Shown piece by piece: positions 25,596-34,670 of a stretch of DNA of 64,000 nt (positions within the stretch are counted from its first letter, which is position 1; every line of letters begins with the position of its first letter). A program made the position numbers and the translations under genes. The DNA lies in contig NZ_LXYO01000036.1 in NCBI RefSeq assembly GCF_001650915.1, positions 62,001 to 126,000 of the forward strand, read 5' to 3'. The notes under the pieces are model-generated. The model saw nothing but the letters and a program-made list of their open reading frames with translations. It did not search any database and had not been told where the DNA came from. The DNA is from Marinobacter sp. EhC06. Lineage in GTDB: Bacteria; Pseudomonadota; Gammaproteobacteria; Pseudomonadales; Oleiphilaceae.

Positions 25596-26273
25596 TCAAG
25601 CCGTCTTGTTGCCGGTCTTTTCAATGGCTGCAAGAACCTGCTGACATTGTTGCAGGGCATAGCGGTGCAGTATCTCTGCCAGCCGGTCTTCATCCCGATC
25701 CTTGATGGCGCTGATGGATTGCTCCATGTGCGACAGGTTGTCTTCGAGCACCTGGTTGCCTCCCTGTTGGAAAGCGACAAACGCACAGCGCTTCGCCGAC
25801 GGCCAGAGATCATCAATGGCCGAGACAATGAAATAGTTATCGGCATAGGCCAGCGACGCCTTGGTGTACTCGATCCCCAGTTCCAGAAAGGCCATCAGAT
25901 CGTTCTTCTGGTAGCAGGCCTGCATCTGGTCATAGAGGTTTTCCAGCCTGGCCATATCATCAGGCTGCCAGTTACGCACCAGCTTGCGCCCGGTATGGGT
26001 GAGGTAAAGTTCCAGGGTTTCGTAAAGGCTGCGGACGAAGTAGTCATCCAGCGGGGTCACGAACGCACCTTTACGGGGAACGTTACGAACCAGATGCCGC
26101 TTCTCCAACAGCAGCAGCCCTTCCCGGATGGATCCGTGGCTGACGTCCATCTGCTTGGCCATAGCGCCCTCATAGATCCGTTCTCCGGACCGGAGCTGGC
26201 CAAAGGCAATCAGGTTCTCGATGTGGCGGGCGACCTGTTCGGTCAGTGTTTCTCTGGGTTTGAAGGCATTCAT
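25596..26273 (-). CDS. GntR-family transcriptional regulator (FadR/FCD subfamily)
   Basis: 225 residues. Winged-helix N-terminus with ETLTEQVARHIENLIAFGQLRSGERIYEG and the recognition region DVSHGSIREGLLLLEKRHLV, then an all-helical FCD effector domain. FCD regulators bind small acids, often with a metal held by Asp and His residues; I cannot name the ligand. It follows the cardiolipin synthase gene on the same strand after an 83-base gap, so it may be separately expressed. Confidence 0.85.
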   Translation of the reverse strand: MNAFKPRETLTEQVARHIENLIAFGQLRSGERIYEGAMAKQMDVSHGSIREGLLLLEKRHLVRNVPRKGAFVTPLDDYFVRSLYETLELYLTHTGRKLVRNWQPDDMARLENLYDQMQACYQKNDLMAFLELGIEYTKASLAYADNYFIVSAIDDLWPSAKRCAFVAFQQGGNQVLEDNLSHMEQSISAIKDRDEDRLAEILHRYALQQCQQVLAAIEKTGNKTA

Positions 26274-26356
26274 GGTGATCTGTCGCTACTGCATACTGGC
26301 TGAATCGTGTAGGCATAGTCGCACATCGGGTATTTCTCGGCCAGTGGCCTTGCATT

Positions 26357-27790
26357 CTACAGCAACGGTGCCAGCAGCCGGACCGCACGGCAAGCCAGGC
26401 GGAACAGGATCGAGCGGTCCTTGTAGTCGCTTTCGGTCATCAGGCGGGAGCTGTCCAGATCCTGTTCCAGCATGGATTCCACGCTGCGGATGAAATGCGG
26501 TGCTGTAGTAATGGCGGTGATCTCGAAATTCAGTCGCATCGAGCGGTTGTCCATATTGGCCGTTCCTACTGCTGCATACCGATCATCCACCAGGATCACT
26601 TTCTGGTGCATGAAGCCTGGCTGGTAGCGATAGATACCAATCCCGGTCTTGCAGGCCTGGACCAGGTAGGAGTAAGCCGCCAGGCCGATCAGGCGGCTGT
26701 CTGATTTCTCCGGAATCAGGATCCTCACGTCGATCCCCCGAAGGGCCGCCAGCTGCAGCGCATTCATGATCTGGAAGTCAGGCACGAAGTAGGGCGAGGC
26801 GATCCAGAGCCGGGATCGGGCGTTGTTGATGCAGTTCAGGAAGAACAGGGTGCAGGTTTCCCAGGTGTCGGCCGGCCCCGTCGGCAGCATCAGCACCTCG
26901 TCGTCCCCGGGCTGGTTGTCGGATGGCTTCCAGTCGAGGCTGGGAAAATCGTTACTGGCCCAGTTCCAGTCCTCCAGCCAGGCCAGCTGCAAGCCGGTTA
27001 CTGCCGGGCCTTCAATCCGGCAATGGGTGTCGCGCCAGGGTTCCTGGTCCATGGCGGTGCCCAGGTATTCGTCCCCCAGATTGATACCGCCCACAAAGCC
27101 GACTTTACCGTCGCAGACCAGCAGCTTGCGGTGGTTCCGGAAATTGATCTGGAACCGCCGCCTGCGGATGTTGCCGTCGCCAAACGAGGCCACGCGGGCG
27201 CCGGCGGCGGCTAGCTGCTTCAGGTAGTTCCGCGGCAGCCAGACGCTGCCGATGTCGTCGTACAGGAACCAGACTTCCACACCCTGGGCCAGCTTGCGTT
27301 CGAGAATAGACTTTATCCGGCGGCCAACCCGATCGGAACGCACGATGTAGAATTCCAGCAGGATGTAGTGCTCGGCATCTTCCATGGCCTCGAACAAGGC
27401 CTCGAACGTGGCCTCACCATCCCTGAGCAAGGTACATCGGTTGCCATCGGTAAACGGCTGGCGTCCCAGCCGGCACAGCACCTGTAGCTCGTCCGTAAAG
27501 CGGTCGCTGGTCGGGATCGGTATGGAGGTAGTCTGCTGTTCGAACCGGTTCAGCAGATTGGTCAGGGATTCGTCTCCAAGGCGCCGGGCTTTTACGTAGC
27601 CGCCGAAACGATAACGCCCGAACAGGACGAACATGGGCACTGCAATATAGGGCAGCGCGATCAGGCCTATAATCCAGGCGATGGCGCCCTGGGTGGTGCG
27701 GTAGGTCAGCAAAATGCGGTAGACGCAGGCGAATGCGCCGAGATAAATAGCGCCAACCGCAATCGCAACCAGAGACAGGTCGTCCATCAT
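26357..27790 (-). CDS. cls: Cardiolipin synthase (phospholipase D family)
   Basis: Joins phosphatidylglycerol molecules into cardiolipin at the inner membrane. 477 residues. Two N-terminal membrane segments (about 5-25 and 37-57), then two phospholipase D domains with HKD motifs: NHRKLLVCDGKVGFVGGIN and MHQKVILVDDRYAAVGTAN. The frame is open to 28072, but that extension overlaps the AraC gene; the ATG at 27788-27790 overlaps the AraC stop (ATGA) and starts directly before the first membrane helix. ClsA-type, with divergence possible. Confidence 0.9.
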   Translation of the reverse strand: MMDDLSLVAIAVGAIYLGAFACVYRILLTYRTTQGAIAWIIGLIALPYIAVPMFVLFGRYRFGGYVKARRLGDESLTNLLNRFEQQTTSIPIPTSDRFTDELQVLCRLGRQPFTDGNRCTLLRDGEATFEALFEAMEDAEHYILLEFYIVRSDRVGRRIKSILERKLAQGVEVWFLYDDIGSVWLPRNYLKQLAAAGARVASFGDGNIRRRRFQINFRNHRKLLVCDGKVGFVGGINLGDEYLGTAMDQEPWRDTHCRIEGPAVTGLQLAWLEDWNWASNDFPSLDWKPSDNQPGDDEVLMLPTGPADTWETCTLFFLNCINNARSRLWIASPYFVPDFQIMNALQLAALRGIDVRILIPEKSDSRLIGLAAYSYLVQACKTGIGIYRYQPGFMHQKVILVDDRYAAVGTANMDNRSMRLNFEITAITTAPHFIRSVESMLEQDLDSSRLMTESDYKDRSILFRLACRAVRLLAPLL

Positions 27791-28869
27791 TGCTCTCCGT
27801 CGCCGGCGCCCGGCCTCTGGTGATCTGCCTCTGAGGTTGCCAGCTGCCGCGCGCGGTACTCGGCCGGCGAGGTGCCGGTCCAGCGCTTGAACGCCCGGCT
27901 GAAGGCGCTCAGCTCTGAAAAGCCAAGCAGGAAGGCTATCTCGCCGAGGGCGTACTGGTCTGCGGCGACATACCTGAGTGCCTTGTCCTGGCGTACCTGC
28001 TCCACCAGGCCATGAAAGCTGAGGCCCTCCTTTTTGAGCTTTCGGTAAAGCGTCTGGCGGCTCATGTGGCATTGGCGGGCCAGGGTGTCAGCATCAATTT
28101 TCTCGGTTGCCATCTGCTTTGAAATCAATCGGCGAATCTTGCGACCGAAAGAGCGCCGGGTCTGCAGCCTTGCCAGGAGCGAGTTGACCTGCTTCAGCAC
28201 TGCTGAATAGACATAGGGGTTGCGGCGGGGAATCGGATGTCCCAGATGCCGGCTGCTGAATGCCAGGCGGGTAATGCCACAGTCGAATCGGACCGGGCCA
28301 CCGAGGAGTTTTTCATACTCGTCCGCATACACGGGGGCGGGGTGCGCAATCTCCACCCATTCCGCCCGGATCCCCGGGTGGATGAAGTGCCGGGTGCGGG
28401 TGATGGACGCAGCGAGGGTCCGGTCCATATCCTGCCGGCAGTAGTGTTCGGCCCGGTCCGGCTGCCAGCAAAGGATGGCCTGGTCGGCGGTCTGCTCGAA
28501 GCTCAGGAATACCGACTCGTTGATCAGCCGGTGCAGGCGCACATATTGGGTAACCGCCTCGCCCAGCGTATCGCAGTTGAAGAACACGTGCCCGACCAGC
28601 CCCATTCGCTCCGGGTCCACGACCTGACCGGCATGCAGCCCGACACCCGGGTCGCCGGTAACAAGCTCGGCGTGCTCCCAGAGCCGGTAATGGGCATCCG
28701 CGGGTACGCGACGGTCCGGGTCGGTGAGTTCCGACATTGCCAGCCCGGTCAGCTGCTCAACGCGTGGTGCATTGAGCACGCCCTGGCGCTCAAGGTAGTG
28801 GACCAGTGCCAGCGTGCTGGAGGCAGCGACCAGGGGAGCGCTGGTGGATTCTGGTTGGGCAGATGTCAC
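27787..28869 (-). CDS. AraC-family transcriptional regulator (OruR-like)
   Basis: About 360 residues. The N-terminal two thirds form the arabinose-binding-type region of OruR/ArgR-like AraC proteins (LALVHYLERQGVL, LPADAHYRLWEHA-type segment). The C-terminal HTH_18 domain has DADTLARQCHMSRQTLYRKLKKEG and ALGEIAFLLGFSELSAFSRAFKRWTG. The start is uncertain: GTG at 28867-28869 lies just before the conserved part; a TTG at 28935 would add 22 residues. Neither has a strong ribosome site. It is translationally coupled to cls and divergent from the 30-codon ORF at 29010. Confidence 0.85.
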   Translation of the reverse strand: MTSAQPESTSAPLVAASSTLALVHYLERQGVLNAPRVEQLTGLAMSELTDPDRRVPADAHYRLWEHAELVTGDPGVGLHAGQVVDPERMGLVGHVFFNCDTLGEAVTQYVRLHRLINESVFLSFEQTADQAILCWQPDRAEHYCRQDMDRTLAASITRTRHFIHPGIRAEWVEIAHPAPVYADEYEKLLGGPVRFDCGITRLAFSSRHLGHPIPRRNPYVYSAVLKQVNSLLARLQTRRSFGRKIRRLISKQMATEKIDADTLARQCHMSRQTLYRKLKKEGLSFHGLVEQVRQDKALRYVAADQYALGEIAFLLGFSELSAFSRAFKRWTGTSPAEYRARQLATSEADHQRPGAGDGEQ

Positions 28870-29009
28870 GTTGATAGTTAACGACCTGTCATAATGACTG
28901 ATACAAAATGTCAAGTGTATGCAACCGCCTGTCAACGGTCACCCGTGGCTTTAACGATAGCATCAGGTTATCAGGTTGAAGCAATGGAAAAGCAATCAGG
29001 AGGTGTTTT

Positions 29010-29102
29010 ATGGAACAGGAAATTTTCGTACCCCATACCGAGCTTGAGCGTCAAAACGTGATTGAGCTCGCTGAGTACCTGAACAGCATCTTCTATTGCT
29101 GA
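29010..29102 (+). CDS. Free-standing 30-residue peptide of unknown function
   Basis: ATG at 29010 preceded by a near-perfect Shine-Dalgarno AGGAGGT 7 bases upstream, 30 codons, TGA at 29100-29102, then an intrinsic terminator 30 bases on. The peptide begins MEQEIFVPHTELERQ, continues as an amphipathic helix (VIELAEYLN) and ends in SIFYC with a C-terminal cysteine. There is no signal peptide and no run of one regulatory amino acid, so a leader-peptide attenuator is unlikely. The terminator separates it from the hydrolase at 29258. I do not recognise it. It could be a regulatory small protein, a signalling peptide or a precursor peptide. Confidence 0.6.
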   Translation: MEQEIFVPHTELERQNVIELAEYLNSIFYC

Positions 29103-29132
29103 TTTCTCAGGCGTAACGTCTATGACCTTCAT

Positions 29133-29155
29133 GCCGGGCTCTGCCCGGCTTTTTT
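29133..29155 (+). terminator. Rho-independent terminator after the 30-codon ORF
   Basis: GCCGGGC and GCCCGGC arms (29133-29139, 29143-29149), loop TCT, followed by six T (29150-29155). Strong and perfectly paired. Confidence 0.85.
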
Positions 29156-29257
29156 CGTCCCTGGAAAATGACCGTAAATCCCGGCACTTGCTCGCAAGAC
29201 TGGCAGTGGTAATGTATCCGGTTCGAGAACGCAGACCAATCCGGAGACTGACTGCCC

Positions 29258-30055
29258 ATGACTGTTGCGCTGAATCACCGCATTACCGGCGAAGGCCCGC
29301 CCCTGATCCTGTTGCACGGGCTGTTCGGATCCCTCGACAACCTCGGTGGCATCGCCCGCCGTCTGGAAGACCAATGGCAGATCCATGCGCTCGACGAGCG
29401 TAACCACGGTAGCTCACCGCACATCGACACCATGGATTATCCAGCAATGGCCCGGGATGTGCTCGCCTACATGGATGCACAGGGCCTGGACAAGGTCAGT
29501 CTGCTGGGCCACTCCATGGGCGGCAAGGTGGCGATGCAGGTCGCCCTGCAGGCCCCGGAGCGCGTAGATAAACTGATCGTGGCCGATATCGCGCCGGTTT
29601 CCTACAAGCCCCGGCACGATGCCATTCTGGAAGGATTGACCAGCATGGATCTGACCGGTGTGCGCTCCCGCCAGGACGCGGACAGACTCATGGCCGATTT
29701 TGTCGAAGAGCCGGGTGTGCGCCAGTTTCTTCTGAAGAACCTGGAGCGCATTCCCCGGGAAGAGCAGCAGGAGGGCGGCCCCATGTTTCGCTGGCGGCTC
29801 AATCTGCCGGTTATCGATGCCTGCTATGAAAATCTGGCCAAAGCGCCTGAGGGCGATGGCCCGTTTGATGGACCCGTGCTGTTTCTCAAGGGCGCGGATT
29901 CGGCCTACATCCAGGAGAAACACCGGGATGATATTCAGCGACTGTTTCCCCGGGCGCAGTTGCGTATTATCCAGGGTACCGGCCACTGGCTGCACGCCGA
30001 AAAGGCCGATTCCTTTGCCGCCCTCTGCCGCCGTTTCCTCGGTGCCGGTGACTGA
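29258..30055 (+). CDS. Alpha/beta-hydrolase, YbfF-like esterase
   Basis: 265 residues. Family marks: LLHGLFGSLDNLGG oxyanion region, nucleophile serine in LLGHSMGGKVAMQ, DIAPVSYKPRH after it, and catalytic His in GTGHWLHAEKAD. This matches the YbfF subfamily of small cytoplasmic esterases acting on short acyl esters or thioesters. The natural substrate is unknown. GGAG precedes the ATG by about 12 bases. Confidence 0.88.
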   Translation: MTVALNHRITGEGPPLILLHGLFGSLDNLGGIARRLEDQWQIHALDERNHGSSPHIDTMDYPAMARDVLAYMDAQGLDKVSLLGHSMGGKVAMQVALQAPERVDKLIVADIAPVSYKPRHDAILEGLTSMDLTGVRSRQDADRLMADFVEEPGVRQFLLKNLERIPREEQQEGGPMFRWRLNLPVIDACYENLAKAPEGDGPFDGPVLFLKGADSAYIQEKHRDDIQRLFPRAQLRIIQGTGHWLHAEKADSFAALCRRFLGAGD

Positions 30056-30156
30056 CCGGGTTGTGTGTCGGGTATTTTCCTGCCCACCGGCCGGTCTGCT
30101 AAGGTAACCCAATCGCTGACACATGGAATTGACATAACAACAGGCGGGCAGAGTGT

Positions 30157-31239
30157 ATGAAATGGATGGTGGGGTTGCTGGTTGTTTTCCTGCTACTTGG
30201 CAGCTTCCTGCTGACACCGTCGCCTGTTGACAGCAAAGCCTGGAATCCGCCCTCGCCGCCGCCCCTTACCGGGCCTATTGCGCCGAACGAACGACTGAGA
30301 CTCGCGGACCTTCTGGCCAGGGGCCAGGTGTATGGTCCCGAGGATACGGCCGTCAGCGAGGACGGCGTGCTCTATACCGGCACCCAGGATGGCTACATTG
30401 TGCGGGTGTTCCCGGATGGTCGGGTTGAGAACTGGTTGTCTACCGACGGCCGGCCCCTGGGGATGGTTTTTGACAGACAGGGGAACCTGATCGTCGCCGA
30501 TGCCTGGCGAGGCCTGCTGTCCATAAGCCCCGATGGCAAGATTACCGTGCTGGCCCGGGAAGCTGAGGGTACCCTGTTCCGGTTCACCGATGATGTTGAT
30601 ATTGCCGATGACGGGCGAATTTACTTCACCGATGCCAGCTCGAAATTCCGTCAGCCGGAGTACCTGCTGGATCTTCTGGAAATGCGCCCCCACGGTCGGT
30701 TGCTGCGCTACTCGCCGAAAACCGGCAAGGCCGAAGTCCTCCTGGGCAACCTGCATTTTGCCAATGGCGTTGCGGTATCTCCGGAGGGTGACTACGTGCT
30801 GGTTAACGAAACCTGGAAATACCGCATCCTCAGATACTGGATTCACGGGCCCAGAGCCGGGCAGGCAGAAGTGTTTGCCGACAATCTTCCAGGTTTTCCA
30901 GACAACCTGGCGGTGGATGAGCAGGGCCGCTACTGGGTAGCGTTTCCAACCTTGCGGAACCAGAAAGTTGACGCCATGCACCCGAGGCCCTGGCTCAAGG
31001 ATCTGGTGGCCAAGCTCCCGGACAGCCTGAAGCCCGCGCCACAGGAATATGGTCTGGTGATCGCCTTCGATCGGGATGGCGACGTTATTACCAGTCTCCA
31101 CGACACCCGGGGAACCCATCTTCAGGAAATTACCTCGGTCAATCCCCACGGTGGCAACCTGTACTTTGGTTCACTTCACAATGATCGTATTGGTCGGCTA
31201 CCGTTGCAGGCCATTCCCGGTCTCGGAGAGAGCAACTGA
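30157..31239 (+). CDS. Strictosidine-synthase/SMP-30-like six-bladed propeller protein
   Basis: 360 residues. N-terminal hydrophobic segment (3-22) that is either a signal anchor or a signal peptide, a Pro-rich linker, then a six-bladed beta-propeller with repeats such as GPEDTAVSEDGVLYTGTQDG, GRPLGMVFDRQGNLIVAD and FANGVAVSPEGDYVLVNET. This is the strictosidine synthase-like/gluconolactonase superfamily; in bacteria these are usually hydrolases of lactones or esters and none makes strictosidine. The stop overlaps the thioesterase start (TGATG). Confidence 0.85.
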   Translation: MKWMVGLLVVFLLLGSFLLTPSPVDSKAWNPPSPPPLTGPIAPNERLRLADLLARGQVYGPEDTAVSEDGVLYTGTQDGYIVRVFPDGRVENWLSTDGRPLGMVFDRQGNLIVADAWRGLLSISPDGKITVLAREAEGTLFRFTDDVDIADDGRIYFTDASSKFRQPEYLLDLLEMRPHGRLLRYSPKTGKAEVLLGNLHFANGVAVSPEGDYVLVNETWKYRILRYWIHGPRAGQAEVFADNLPGFPDNLAVDEQGRYWVAFPTLRNQKVDAMHPRPWLKDLVAKLPDSLKPAPQEYGLVIAFDRDGDVITSLHDTRGTHLQEITSVNPHGGNLYFGSLHNDRIGRLPLQAIPGLGESN

Positions 31240-31700
31240 TGCAGCACCAAGACATTGCCTGGGATCTTCCGGCGCCCTTCACCATTGATATAACGGTTCA
31301 GGCCGAGGATACCGACCGGCTCGGACATGCCAATAATGTTGTCTATGTGCGCTGGCTGGAGGATGTCAGCTGGGCTCACATTGAAAGTCTGGGTATGAGC
31401 TGGTCGCTGCACGAGAAAACCGGAAAGGCGATGGCCATTACCCGCACGGAAATTGACTACCTGGCCTCGGCGAACACGGGGGATCAGCTGGTGTTAGGAA
31501 CCTGGCTGACCGACTACGACGGTCGTTTCCGGTCTGCCCGGCAGTTCCAGCTGGTGCGTCCTTCTGATGGCAAAACCCTGGTCAGGGCGGTCTCCACTCA
31601 CGCCTGTGTTGATATGAAAAGCCAGCGGCCCGCCCGTGCTCCGAAAGAATTTGCCGAGATTCTCGGTTCTGCTGTTGTGGCCGGAGGTAAGGGGCTCTAG
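31239..31700 (+). CDS. Hot-dog fold acyl-CoA thioesterase
   Basis: 153 residues of the 4HBT/YbgC type: QAEDTDRLGHANNVVYVRWLEDVSWAHIESLG holds the catalytic Asp region and the long hot-dog helix. It would hydrolyse acyl-CoA thioesters in the cytosol. It is translationally coupled to the propeller protein upstream and close to a hydrolase and a quinone reductase. The substrate chain length cannot be told from sequence. Confidence 0.87.
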   Translation: MQHQDIAWDLPAPFTIDITVQAEDTDRLGHANNVVYVRWLEDVSWAHIESLGMSWSLHEKTGKAMAITRTEIDYLASANTGDQLVLGTWLTDYDGRFRSARQFQLVRPSDGKTLVRAVSTHACVDMKSQRPARAPKEFAEILGSAVVAGGKGL

Positions 31701-31781
31701 GTCCCCCGAGCTCTTTTGTGCTTTACTTCAGCTAGTCTTGTTCAAAGCCAATCCCGTTTAACCTGTTGTCCGGAGATCCCC

Positions 31782-32765
31782 ATGGAAAAAACTGCTGATC
31801 AGAATGCTGAAGCCACGATGCACCATGTGATCTACGATCGATTTGGTGAGCGTGATGTGCTGCAGGTGGTCGAGGCTGACGTGCCGGTTCCCGGCGATGA
31901 TCAGGTGCTGGTCAGGGTGCACGGGGCAGGGCTTAACCCCATCGACTGGAAAACCCGCAAGGGGTTGGGGTTCGCGGCCCGGCAGATCGAGAATTCCTTG
32001 CCCTGGACGCCAGGTTACGATGTGGCCGGCGAGGTCGTTGGAGTTGGTGCCAACGTTACCACCCTGGCGCCCGGCGACCGGGTTATGGGGATGGTCGGAT
32101 TTCCGGCCGGCGGGGGCGGTTATGCCCAGTATGCCCTGGCGGCGGCTGATGAGCTGGCCATTGTGCCGGAAGAGCTGGACCTGGTGTCTGCGGGTGCTTT
32201 GCCCCTGGCGGCGCTGACCGCCTGGCAGGCACTGTTTGAAATGGCGAAGCTGGAGTCCGGGCAGAAAATCCTGATTCATGCCGGCGCCGGTGGTGTCGGG
32301 CATTTCGCGGTTCAATTTGCACTGGAGCGCGGTGCCCATGTCATTGCCACGGCTTCGGCCGGGAACCGGGATTTTCTGGCGGAACTCGGGGTGCACGAAG
32401 TGATTGACTACCGCACTACCGATATCGGCGAAGAATGCTATGGCCTGGACGTGGTGCTGGATCTGGTCGGCGGCGATACTGGCAAACGCTCGCTGCACAC
32501 CCTTGGCGAGCAGGGTGTCCTTGTCACCATCCCCACCGTTACTGCCGATGAAATCATCAGCGCGGCCGAGGAAATGGGATTACGCGCTCACGGCATGACC
32601 GTCCGCCCCGACGTCTTTCACCTGGATGAGATTGCCGAGCTGATTGAGGACGGCGACGTCAAGGTGCACATTGAGAAGGCCTTTCCGCTGGCGGATGTAG
32701 CGCAGGCCCACGAACTCCTTGAGGGTGGGCATGTGCGCGGCAAGCTGGTTCTAGATTGTCGATGA
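31782..32765 (+). CDS. Zinc-independent NADP-dependent quinone/enoyl oxidoreductase (MDR family)
   Basis: 327 residues. Medium-chain dehydrogenase/reductase fold: PGYDVAGEVVGVGANVTTLAPGDRV in the catalytic domain, then the Rossmann loop HAGAGGVGHFAVQFALERGAHVIATAS. The cysteines and histidines of zinc alcohol dehydrogenases are missing, so it belongs with NADPH:quinone reductases. Start ATG 31782 has GGAG 7 bases before it; the frame extends to 31716 without support. It converges with the antiporter gene, overlapping by 15 bases. Confidence 0.88.
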   Translation: MEKTADQNAEATMHHVIYDRFGERDVLQVVEADVPVPGDDQVLVRVHGAGLNPIDWKTRKGLGFAARQIENSLPWTPGYDVAGEVVGVGANVTTLAPGDRVMGMVGFPAGGGGYAQYALAAADELAIVPEELDLVSAGALPLAALTAWQALFEMAKLESGQKILIHAGAGGVGHFAVQFALERGAHVIATASAGNRDFLAELGVHEVIDYRTTDIGEECYGLDVVLDLVGGDTGKRSLHTLGEQGVLVTIPTVTADEIISAAEEMGLRAHGMTVRPDVFHLDEIAELIEDGDVKVHIEKAFPLADVAQAHELLEGGHVRGKLVLDCR

Positions 32766-34649
32766 AGGGTTTTCGTCAGCTGCCGTATCCTGACCTGCCG
32801 AGGGCTCTTCCCCGCGGGCTGAAGGCTCTTCCCCCTCTTTCTCCTTACGTTCCTTTCTGGCCTGGGGTGGCACCAGGCTGATCAGGATCCAGTCGTCTTC
32901 CGGTTTCAGGTCTTTCATGCTGCAAACCGGAGCGACATGCTCTTTGCTGTCGAACGTGAACAGCACCAGAGCCTGGTTCTGGTATTTGTTCAGGAACTCC
33001 TCGTAACCAAATTCCTCGCTCAACTGAGTGGTCTTCACCGTATAGCCCTGGCTGACCAGGCTGGCCAGTTTGGCGTAGCTGACGCCGTCGAACAGGCCCC
33101 GGGTCATCTGGATTTTTTCGGCCGTCTGGTGCCGGGCCTTCTGGTCCTGGTCACCCTCTGCCAGGCTGAACACGCACTTGTTTCCAAACCAGTCCAGGAA
33201 GTGGTACGTGGCGAGGGAATTCATGTGCTTGTATGGAGATATGACCAGCAGCTTGCCGATGCCTGTCAGGTCGAGATGGGTGGACGCATGTTCTGATACG
33301 GGGTTGCCAAAGTAGACCTGCAGGTTTTCCATGCGCGCCTGTCGCACGTTTTCCCAGTTGGTATCGGCCAGGGTCACCGGTACCTCATACTTCCTCAGGG
33401 CTTTACCGATCATCCGGGCCACCGGGTTGGCGCCCAGGATCAGGAAGCCGTATTCCGCCGGTTCCGCGACCTTCAGCAGGCGGGCGACCGGCCGGGCGGT
33501 CAGGCTTTGCAGGGTAACGGTGGCGATAATCAGCATGAATACCAGGGGCACCAGGGCGCCGGCACTTTCATAGCCAAGCTTTTGCAACTGGAAGGCGAAC
33601 AGCGCTGACACTGCCGCAGCAACGATGCCCCGGGGGGCAATCCAGCTCAGGAAGAGTTTTTCCCGCCAGTTCAGGCTTGTACCGATGGCGGACAGGAAAA
33701 TACTCAGCGGCCGGGCTACCAGCATCAACAGGGCCAACACAGCCACCAGGCCCCAGCCCAATTCGGCGATCGCAGCAAACTCAACCCGTGCTGCCAGGAT
33801 GATGAACAGGGCGGAAATCAGCAGAACGCTCAGGGATTCCTTGAACTCCAGAATGCTCTCGATGGGTACCTGCTTCATGTTTGCCATCCAGATACCCATG
33901 ACGGTCACGGTCAGCAGGCCTGACTCATGGGCCAGTTCGTTGGAGATGGCGTACACGCCAAGCATGAAGGTCAGTGTGCCGGCATTATGCAGGTACTGGG
34001 GAATCCAGTGCTTGCGCAATACGATGCCATTGAGATAGCCGGCAACGGCACCGATCACGAAACCCACCGCCAGGGTCTTGCCGAAGATGTAGAGCGAGTG
34101 GCCAAACACGTTGCCCTGCCCCCAGGAGACAATCCCCTCGAACACCAGAACCGCCAGCAAGGCTCCGACAGGGTCAATGATGATGCCTTCCCAGCGCAGG
34201 ATGTTGGCCAGCTTCGAGTCCGGTCGCACGGAGCGCAGCAGCGGTGCAATTACTGTCGGGCCGGTGACGATGGAAATGGCGCCGAACAACAGGGCGACAG
34301 CCCAGGAGACATCCAGAAGCCATCGCGCTGCCAGAGTGCCAATGATGCAGGTGACAATGGAACCGACAGGAATCAGGTTGCGGACCATCTTGCCGTGGCC
34401 GCGGATTTCCGCGTAACGCAGGGTCAGGCTGCCTTCAAACAGGATGATGGCGACGGCCAGGGAGATAACCGGGAACAGCAGGTCGCCAAACACCGCTTCC
34501 GGAGCCAGAAAGCCCAGGACAGGCCCGGCAGCAATGCCGCCGGCCAGCAGGAACAGGATCGCAGGCATGCGAACCCGCCAGGCAAGCCACTGACAGAACA
34601 GTGAGAGAACGCCAATGCTGGCAAGAAGCAGGACAGTGCTGACAGGCAT
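32751..34649 (-). CDS. CPA1/NhaP-type cation/proton antiporter with TrkA-N domain
   Basis: 632 residues. About 12 membrane helices in residues 1-400 (PVLGFLAPEAVFGDLLFP, then FEGSLTLRYAEI, and a GPTVIAPLLRSVRP segment of the Na+/H+ exchanger core with PVGALLAVLVFE). A Rossmann TrkA-N domain follows (about 405-520: LILGANPVARMIGKAL), then a C-terminal soluble part with a charged, repetitive tail (EEPSARGEEPSAG). It probably exchanges Na+ or K+ for H+; the TrkA-N domain suggests control by NAD(H) or another nucleotide. The ion specificity is not visible. Confidence 0.9.
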   Translation of the reverse strand: MPVSTVLLLASIGVLSLFCQWLAWRVRMPAILFLLAGGIAAGPVLGFLAPEAVFGDLLFPVISLAVAIILFEGSLTLRYAEIRGHGKMVRNLIPVGSIVTCIIGTLAARWLLDVSWAVALLFGAISIVTGPTVIAPLLRSVRPDSKLANILRWEGIIIDPVGALLAVLVFEGIVSWGQGNVFGHSLYIFGKTLAVGFVIGAVAGYLNGIVLRKHWIPQYLHNAGTLTFMLGVYAISNELAHESGLLTVTVMGIWMANMKQVPIESILEFKESLSVLLISALFIILAARVEFAAIAELGWGLVAVLALLMLVARPLSIFLSAIGTSLNWREKLFLSWIAPRGIVAAAVSALFAFQLQKLGYESAGALVPLVFMLIIATVTLQSLTARPVARLLKVAEPAEYGFLILGANPVARMIGKALRKYEVPVTLADTNWENVRQARMENLQVYFGNPVSEHASTHLDLTGIGKLLVISPYKHMNSLATYHFLDWFGNKCVFSLAEGDQDQKARHQTAEKIQMTRGLFDGVSYAKLASLVSQGYTVKTTQLSEEFGYEEFLNKYQNQALVLFTFDSKEHVAPVCSMKDLKPEDDWILISLVPPQARKERKEKEGEEPSARGEEPSAGQDTAADENPSSTI

Positions 34650-34670
34650 AATGGTTTCAGGTCCGTTGAT

